This document shows positions 57,306 to 64,000 of a DNA stretch of 64,000 nt, piece after piece. Position 1 is the stretch's first letter, and each line of letters begins with the position of its first letter. Under the pieces are notes generated by a model. The model saw nothing but the letters and a program-made list of their open reading frames with translations, was not told the origin of the DNA and did not search any database. The stretch is from NCBI GenBank assembly GCA_003550325.1, contig QKWP01001095.1:92939-156938 (forward strand). The letters run 5' to 3'. The DNA is from Gigaspora rosea. Its lineage: Eukaryota; Glomeromycota; Glomeromycetes; Diversisporales; Gigasporaceae. The position numbers were made by a program, and so were the translations under genes.

Positions 57306-58151
57306 GATTAAAAAAGATCAATTTATTAGGCTATAATATATCTGTATAACCGTTTTTTATTTAATAGTATAAATATATATCGATATAAAATATAGTATAA
57401 AGAATATACATATCGATATAAGTTATATAAATATATATAGTAACATAGATCGTGTGATTTCTATACAACTAGATTTACCCGATGATTAGCGAATATTTGC
57501 ACATTATAAAATCACGGAAGTGCATTTAAAGGAATAATTTACATATATCAGGGCCAAACACATACTTGTATGAGTTTGCACGTGCAGAATATAGAGGGTG
57601 CATTTGGGGTCTAAGTCCCAAGCTTGGGACCGTGCTAAAGGGTGCATATAAAGAGGGAGTGCACTTATAGAGGGTGCATTTAGAGAGGTCTCTCTTGTAA
57701 AATGTTTGCTAGTACACTATATGTCACGTTTATAATGCAGGGTGGTCCAATTAAATTTCTTGTATCTCTAAAAGCAATCATTTCGACGTTTGTGTTACGC
57801 TAAATTACTATGTGCTATTATGGGTGTACAACTTTAGACAATATCGATCAAAAATTATTATACGTATTAATTTTATTGACATCTCATGCTATATATTTCT
57901 GGTTTAGATAGGTCGATCATTAACTTATATTAGGGTTAGGTTGGATTTTAGATAATTATATATAAGCAAAATTGCCTTCCCGATTTTTACTTAACCTACC
58001 TGAGGTAGTATTTTTTGGGGGGTTTCGTTTTTGTTTCTTGTTTTGCTTCGCCGGCGATCATCAAAATTCTATAATTTGATTGACTGTGATCACGTCAATT
58101 TGCCCCTTTTAGTACCGGTATTTTTGGGGTTCACAAATTTCAACCGAATGT
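57306..58151. other. Non-coding DNA with pogo-like fragment
   Basis: 57590-57690 repeats GAGGGTGCATTTAGAG-type words and encloses AAGTCCCAAGCTTGGGAC, resembling half of the MITE at 62112. The remainder is AT-rich with no gene. Confidence 0.45.
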
Positions 58152-58611
58152 ATAAGTAATTTCCACGGGCTGTTGTGAATATCATGGATTAGCACGGCGA
58201 AGCCGTGGTAATACATGGTGTTCACGGCGCACGTGAAATATCTGATATATTTCACGGTTCCTATGCCCATAGCATTTCTGATTAAAATTTTTACTGATGA
58301 CGTAATGTCTGTGGAATAATTTTTGATATTTTCGTGGCATTGTGTCATCATAAAAATATCATCAGAAATGTTTATGGGAGAACAATTCTGATGATATTTT
58401 TATGATGATTTAATGCCGTGAAAATATCAAAAATTATTCCACGGACATTACATCATCAGTAAAAATTTTAATCAGAAATGCTACGGGCATAGAATCGTGA
58501 AATATATCAGATATTCCACGTGCGCCGTGAACACCATGTATTACCACGGCTTCGCCGTGCTAATCCATGATATTCACAACAGCCCGTGGAATATCTATTA
58601 CTTATTTTGCG
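58152..58611. mobile_element. 460-bp near-perfect palindrome
   Basis: Arms of about 215 bp: CCACGGGCTGTTGTGAATAT, ACGGCGAAGCCGTGGTAATA, CATGGTGTTCACGGCGCACG and ATATTTTTATGATGA all recur inverted, with the centre near 58375. CACGGC-GAA-GCCGTG is a hairpin inside each arm. Arm mismatches are often CG versus TG/CA. Confidence 0.9.
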
Positions 58612-58724
58612 CTAACTCTGCTCATGCTCTGCTCATTTCAAAATTTTTTTCGTTATAGAAATAAAATAATTTCAAATAAAAAAGGGAAGATATTTTGCAT
58701 AATTTTGTGGTCCCTATAATGATT

Positions 58725-58829
58725 GTGAATGTGATTGTGATTGCGATTGTGATTACTAAAGCCGGCTAATTTTATAATAAGCCTGAGCCGACACTCTTTA
58801 GCAATCGCGATCACCATCACGATCATTTA
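58725..58829. repeat. GATTGTGATT microsatellite pair
   Basis: GATTGTGAATGTGATTGTGA on the left faces GCGATCACCATCACGATCAT on the right, an imperfect inverted repeat. Confidence 0.6.
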
Positions 58830-59540
58830 CCCTATAAGAAAAGTGGTCCAGAATCGCACGGAAAACAGTGTATAGGCACGTGGTCGAGTGGCACGTGCTA
58901 TGGGTCGGGTTTGCACGTGCATGGTTCGAGTAGGCACGGGAATCGGCGGACCGTGTTGCTCCGAATACACGTGCCAGTTTAACGTGACATCACGTAAATC
59001 GTCCGTGCCTTTTGTAGCAGTTTACTAAGCCAATTGACACGTGCGATGGCATGTGAATGGAACGGGTAAGTAAATATAAATTTATGGTCCACTTTCCAAT
59101 AAACATTGTATTAGAAGAGGACCGGATAATAGTTGAAGTATGTACATATCTGGAAGCTAAAGCAACTGCAAATGTGTAAAATCTTGCAAGGAATCTTTTT
59201 CCTTAAGATACCAGAGCAGGCTTACTTGCGAGTTTTTGAGATATTGCAACTTTTTTAAAAAAAAATCGCTTGTGATCCTTCGCTCTTATAGTACTCCGTG
59301 AAACGAGCCAGCACGTGTCATTTTTAACACGTGCCATTCCGTGTAATTCGACGTGCCATCACGTACAACGTGTCATTCCGTGTGACGTAAAATTACGTGC
59401 CACCCCATTACCGTAGCATCCGTGTCATTTTTAATCGTGCCATTCCGTAAAACGTGCCTATACGTGCCACACGGTCCGTACCATCCCGTGCATATACACT
59501 GATTTCCCGTACCATACCCCGAACCACTTTTCTTATAGGG
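58830..59540. mobile_element. piggyBac-like non-autonomous element
   Basis: Ends CCCTATAAGAAAAGTGGT and ACCACTTTTCTTATAGGG are perfect inverted repeats; CCC...GGG ends beside TTAA (59541-59544; TTTA on the left at 58826-58829) fit piggyBac. The interior is full of GCACGTGC/ACGTGCCA words in both orientations. No transposase in 711 bp. Confidence 0.72.
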
Positions 59541-59544
59541 TTAA

Positions 59545-60406
59545 ATATAAAAAATTAATCATAGACGTCGTAAAATTATGAAACCGCATAAATAAATATA
59601 TATTTATGATAATAGATTTAGCATCCTCCAAATTTTTTTGTCTGCATGCAGCAGATCGTTACAGGTGATTCTTATGCATAAATCAATTAATTATTCTTAT
59701 TGATTATCTTATTAAGACCTGCAGGGATACATAACAACGATCATTAAATTGAATTTCACAGTGTAAAAATTTTCCCAAAACGGTGAAATGATTGTTGTAA
59801 AATGTTATGTCAAAAAGGGAGCGTCAGTGAAGTCGGATTTGGATTTATTTTATTCAAGATGAAATTCATTAATATGAGTGCTGCTGATTGGTTTTTGATC
59901 TGGTTTAGATTTCTGGACTTATCCTTATTTTTCTTCTTTTTGTTAACCACTATAGTAAATTCTGCTTTATTGTTTCTATTAGAATGTTTCCACTTTTTGT
60001 AGAAGTATCCTTCTTAAGATTTTGTCTTGAGAAAGGGTTATCCATAGTGAGTTCATCATGTAGATCCTGTTCTATACTCCACGAGAAAAAGACCGTTCGG
60101 ATTTTCATATCAAAATCTAATATACATGAAGGTCCAAACGGTCTTTTTCCTTAAGCAGCACTTATATAGTAAAAGTATTCCTTTTCTTTATCATATAATC
60201 ATATAATTAAGCTGATTTTAGGAAAAGAAAATTGAAAATGTAAAGATTAGCAAAAAATAAATTTTATGAAAATATATAAAAATATGAAATTTGTCAGTTT
60301 AAGTTTTCATATTCTATTGCCTTGCGTTAACCAGACACGATAAAAATAAACATTTCTATAACTTGATAAAAAAAAACAATATAATTAATTTTTAACTTCG
60401 CACAAG
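59545..60406. other. Upstream region of the secreted-protein gene
   Basis: No further gene. A hairpin AAAAAGACCGTT (60086-60097)/AACGGTCTTTTT (60137-60148) with 39-nt spacer may be a tiny MITE. The last 120 bp before the start codon is AT-rich without a clear TATA box. Confidence 0.5.
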
Positions 60407-62078
60407 ATGAAGAAAATATTCATTATTCTTCTAATCTTGGCCATAGTGGGCTTAGGATTAGCAGGTAGTGGAAACCCAAAACCTCCACCAGGTAAAAAAC
60501 CACAACCTTCACCAAAAAGAAAGCAACCTCAACCTCAACCTACCAAACCTCAACCTCAACCTCAACCTACTAAACCTCAACCTCAACCTCAACCTACTAA
60601 ACCTCAACCTCAACCTCAACCTACTAAACCTCAACCTCAACCTCAACCTACTAAACCTACATCGAAGCCTCAACCTCAACCTACTAAACCCACATCGAAG
60701 CCTCAACCTCAACCTACATCGAAACCTCAACCTCAACCTACATCTAAACCTCAACCTCAACCTACATCGAAACCTCAAACTCAACCTACATCGAAACCTC
60801 AACCTCAACCTACATCGAAACCTCAAACTCAACCTACATCGAAACCTCAACCTCAACCTACATCGAAACCTCAATCTCAACCTACATCGAAACCTCAACC
60901 TACATTGACAACTACAAATACATTGACACCTACAAATTCATTGCCGCCTACAAATACATCGGAAACTACAAATACATTGCCACCTACAGATATACCTGGT
61001 CCTACAGGTACAAATACATTGCCGCCTACAAATACATCGAAAACTACAAATACATCGCCATCTACAAATATACCTGGTCCTACAGGTACAAATACATTGT
61101 CGCCTACAAATACATTGGAACCTACAACTACATTGCCACCTACAGATATACCTGGTCCTACAGATACAAATACATTGCCGCCTACAAATACGGAACCTAC
61201 AACTACATTGCCGCCTACAGATATACCTGGTCCTACAGGTACAAATACATTGCCGCCTACAAATACAAATATGTTACCTCCATTACCTACATCTGCATCT
61301 GGCCCAGATGTATTTAAAAATTTGACTGAAAAGTGTAAAACTGCAATTAATAATTTCGTTAATAACCCGGACATTACTAAATGTTTACCATCTAAGGATC
61401 TTCTTGTTCTGTTAAGCGCTATAACTAATCCTGATCCCACCATAACATTATCGGCTTTGAGCCAGTTCGGTGGTTCTGTCTGCCAACGTATTTATCTCAT
61501 TTTAATTAATAGTTGCTATTTGATAAAAAATTCAGTTAATTAATTAATTAATTTTGTGATTTTTAGTTCCACGTTGTAACGACATTTCAATTATCAAAGC
61601 AAAAGATAACATTAAACAAAATTGTCTTGCAGATGATGTTGAGAAGAAACATGACATGGTAGCAATAACTGCTCTTGTTGGCACCGCATTATACTCTCCA
61701 ATCATAGAATCGTTATGTTTCCAAGTTGATACTTCAAGTACTCCAGAGTACTGCTTTGCCGATTCTTTATCAAGAATTGATAAATTACTACTACCACCAT
61801 TTGAAACATCTGAAAAACCACATTTTGATCAATTTATTGATAAGATTTTTTATGGTACACCTACTGCTTTTTGCACCGATTGCAATCGCAGAATATCCCA
61901 AGAAATGGTTAATTTCATTTTCGATCCACAAAATTCCGATGCCATAGGTATTTTAGATTCAGTTAATGTCAGTCAAGCAAAATTAACTCAACTTCAACAA
62001 GGTATTATGAATAAATGTGGGTTCGAATTCTTAACGAATAATGGTACATTCCCAGGTCTCTGTCCTAAATCATCTTAA
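60407..62078 (+). CDS. Secreted Pro/Gln/Thr-rich repeat protein, two exons
   Basis: Exon 1 is 60407-61487 and exon 2 is 61567-62078. The 79-bp intron (GTATTT...TTTTTAG) splits a CTT codon; splicing gives 530 residues and joins two frames exactly. Residues 1-19 ([19 protein letters not shown]) are a signal peptide, so the protein enters the secretory pathway. Residues 24-170 are QPQPQPTKP and QPQPTSKP repeats. Residues 170-295 are about four 26-residue [14 protein letters not shown] repeats rich in Thr, likely O-glycosylated. Residues 300-530 form a cysteine-patterned domain (Cys 310, 326, 359, 364, 380, 411, 423, 463, 466, 511, 526) resembling C-terminal domains of fungal extracellular proteins of unknown function. 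No GPI signal or membrane helix. A cell-wall or extracellular role is inferred. Without splicing the frame ends after 378 residues, losing the second half of the Cys domain. Confidence 0.88.
60535..61275 (+). repeat. In-frame coding minisatellites
   Basis: Four 27-nt units (CCTCAACCTCAACCTCAACC-TACTAAA) are followed by about nine 24-nt units (CCTCAACCTCAACCTACATC-GAAA), then 70-80-nt units around CCTACAGATATACCTGGTCC. All periods are multiples of 3, so length changes keep the frame. Long open frames in other frames and on the minus strand are by-products. Confidence 0.9.
61488..61566 (+). other. Spliceosomal intron
   Basis: GT at 61488, AG at 61565-61566; AT-rich, with TTAATTAATTAATTAATTTT before the acceptor, which can hold a branch point. 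Removal restores one continuous frame with Cys-containing sequence on both sides. Confidence 0.88.
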
Positions 62079-62111
62079 TTAAAGAGTAGGCTAGATTAGA
62101 TGAAAGTTTAA

Positions 62112-62290
62112 TACAGTCCGACCTCTCTAAATGCAACCTCTCTAAAAGCATAACCTCTCTAAATGCATGGCTTGACTTGGTCCCAACTCATATATTATTT
62201 ATAGATTTTTACCTCCCTAAATGCAATCCCTCTTCAAATGCAAGGTTTTTTACTGGCTACTTGCCATGCATTTAGATAGGTCTGACTGTA
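62112..62290. mobile_element. 179-bp pogo-like MITE in the 3' flank
   Basis: Ends TACAGTCCGACCTCTCTAAATG and CATTTAGATAGG-TCTGACTGTA, with internal ACCTCTCTAAATGCA repeats. It starts 34 bp after the stop codon, so it probably lies in or next to the 3' UTR. Related to 25830-26169. Confidence 0.8.
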
Positions 62291-63954
62291 CTTACTGGAG
62301 GTAAAAAATCAAATTGAGATAAAAAAAAACCCCCAAATTAAACTTACTAAAAATTTATTAAAATTAAACCAACTTAATAGTAATTTAATATGGCAAGATT
62401 TTTTATAAAATTAAATCAACTTAATAGTAATTTAAAATGGCAAGATTTTTTATAAAATATAATAATTCATATGTAATAACTGCTAATAATATACTTAATA
62501 ATAATATATATATAATTTTAGATATAATGTTTTTATTATTAGATGTTCTTTTCAATTTATATTTAATTAAGTGTGATTTTTTTTAAAATAAACCAGGAAG
62601 TTAAGCAATCAAAATCTAAATTTGTTGTTATTAAACCTATTATGCATTTCTATTCTTTTTTATTATTATATCCCTTAATTTTTGCCACTTTTTTTTATAC
62701 TACTGGTAGTACAGTTAGAAGAATAGGTTAAAAATCTAGAAAATTATATATATAGATAATTTTTATATACAAAAATCTAATTAATACTATAGTATAATTT
62801 GGCAGAATTTTTTTTAATATTAATAATAAACTTGTTTAAAAAAAGTTCCTTTGTAACTGCTATTTTTTGTTGCTTCAAATGTACTACATGTAATATACTA
62901 TAAATACTAAATTTTTTATAAATTTTTTTAATAGAATTAGTAAATTTAAATTTAAATTATATAAAAAATGTTTATAGCTTACTACATTAATGGTAAAGGA
63001 TACATAGATTACTTATTATATGATTTTGGTAGTACAAATAATTTTATATAGAAATTAGAAATATGCTACTAATAAAACTTTTTATAATAACATTTAATTT
63101 TTGTTGAAATTTTTGTAATTTGTAGATTAAAACATGCTCTTTCTAATGATATAAATTTAATAATAAAATATTTTTTAAAAAAATATACTTGTATATATGG
63201 TAAAGTTCTCTATAGCCAATCCAAATCCTCATAATTACACAAAATAGGTAATTTTGATTGGTTATATCATATGATCATAATATAATTTTTTGTAAACAAA
63301 TAGTAATACCCAATTTTCAAGTACATGTTTTTCAGTAAATATTTAACCAATATTACTTATTTTACTACTATTAGAATCAGAAAAGTCTATTCTACAACCT
63401 TGATTAAGAATTTAAAAATCATTTGTTTAATAAAAATTTTCTTAATTTTAAAGAAAAAATTGTACTACCAAAATTATATGATAAATGATCTTCGTATCCT
63501 CTATCCTTAAAGGTTTATTATTAGATATATTATAAAAAATATTGTTTCTACTATAAAGGTTTGTAAGCTGTTAGTTAAAAATTATTACTATTTTAGTATT
63601 TTATATAGGTTCTTTAGTTTTTTAACTATAATTTATTAAATAAATTTTGTTTAAATTTATCAGAAGTTGTTAAAAACAAACTTTTAATTCTAATTTATGA
63701 AATTTATCAACATTTAAGCTAATATATTAAGAGTAATATAAGTTTAAAAATTTAAAAAATTAAATCTTGATTTTAATATAAAATTTATAAGTAAATTTAC
63801 TAGTAAAACAGCCAAAAATAGCCAAGTTTCAAAGGTCTCTAAAAAATTTAAGAGTATTTAAAGTAATGCTATTTCGTTACATAATGCGATTTACCTAAAG
63901 TATTGTTATAGAACAGGTTTCTAAATTTTAAATGCTAGAATATTCTTAGTGTTT
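62291..63954. other. AT-rich DNA without recognisable gene
   Basis: A 47-bp direct duplication (AAATTAAACCAACTTAATAG...GGCAAGATTTTTTATAAAA) lies at 62361-62455. A 61-codon Lys/Ile/Tyr-rich open frame at 63325-63510 is compatible with base composition alone. Confidence 0.5.
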
Positions 63955-64000
63955 CTATTACTTTATTACTTTATTACTTTATTACTTAATTACTTTATTA
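63955..64000 (+). repeat. 10-bp tandem TTACTTTATT
   Basis: About four and a half units, running off the window edge. Confidence 0.9.

Noticed and set aside
59802-60002. 66-codon hydrophobic frame
   Set aside because: T-rich sequence translated as Phe/Leu; no splice context or family resemblance.
60086-60148. Bacterial-style terminator hairpin
   Set aside because: The stem with oligo-T looks like one, but the context is fungal and the spacer is 39 nt; a tiny MITE is more plausible.
60468-61443. Alternative-frame and minus-strand frames across the secreted gene
   Set aside because: They arise because repeat periods are multiples of three; they encode only LNLNLN or RLRLRF-type runs, without signal peptide or homology.
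63325-63510. 61-codon Lys/Ile/Tyr-rich frame
   Set aside because: Composition is what AT-rich DNA gives by chance; nothing supports a gene.

Overview
The window looks like a strongly AT-rich, repeat-saturated segment of a large fungal genome. The evidence is one clearly spliced gene with a short 79-bp intron, a Ty3/gypsy relic, hAT, Mutator-like, PIF/Harbinger-like, pogo-like and piggyBac-like elements, TTAGGG-like tracts inside small elements, and almost no host genes. The style (very AT-rich, nested hAT/MULE elements, secreted repeat-rich proteins) would fit an arbuscular mycorrhizal fungus (Glomeromycotina) with a large genome. That assignment is inference, not proven. One assembly gap (662 N) and one isolated N are present.

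Layout. 0-3 kb: broken gypsy integrase end, candidate LTR, then dispersed repeats. 3.15-8 kb: an hAT DNA transposon with a frameshifted, gap-truncated transposase and a perfect 8-bp target-site duplication, itself sitting inside an older hAT-type MITE. 8.85-9.8 kb: a tRNA-headed SINE-like retroelement with A-rich tail and 13-bp flanking duplication; a second, inverted copy lies at 18.6-19.7 kb. 10-18.4 kb: tandem repeats and MITEs. 19.7-25 kb: very AT-rich DNA, a dead Mutator-like transposase on the minus strand, and a 2-kb array of the palindrome AGCACTATAAATAGTGCT. 25-45 kb: nested non-autonomous elements, several with exact target-site duplications, and repeated copies of a composite family whose ends carry CCGTTCCTGGT, some with a GCGCGAC/GTCGCGC hairpin. 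46.5-49 kb: a cluster of PIF/Harbinger-like MITEs. 49.7-57.3 kb: two elements built from alternating long palindromes, one split by a further hAT element. 58-59.5 kb: a 460-bp palindrome and a piggyBac-like element rich in CACGTG. 60.4-62.1 kb: the only intact gene, a secreted Pro/Gln/Thr-rich protein with a cysteine-patterned C-terminal domain. It is followed by a pogo-like MITE and AT-rich DNA.

There is no operon or pathway logic. The biology is transposon on transposon: at least seven elements share TAG/CAG...CTA/CTG-like ends and most have exact 8-bp duplications. All but one lack a visible transposase, so they were probably moved in trans. Paralogous copies differ strikingly at CpG sites (CG versus TG/CA), pointing to cytosine methylation and deamination of repeats.
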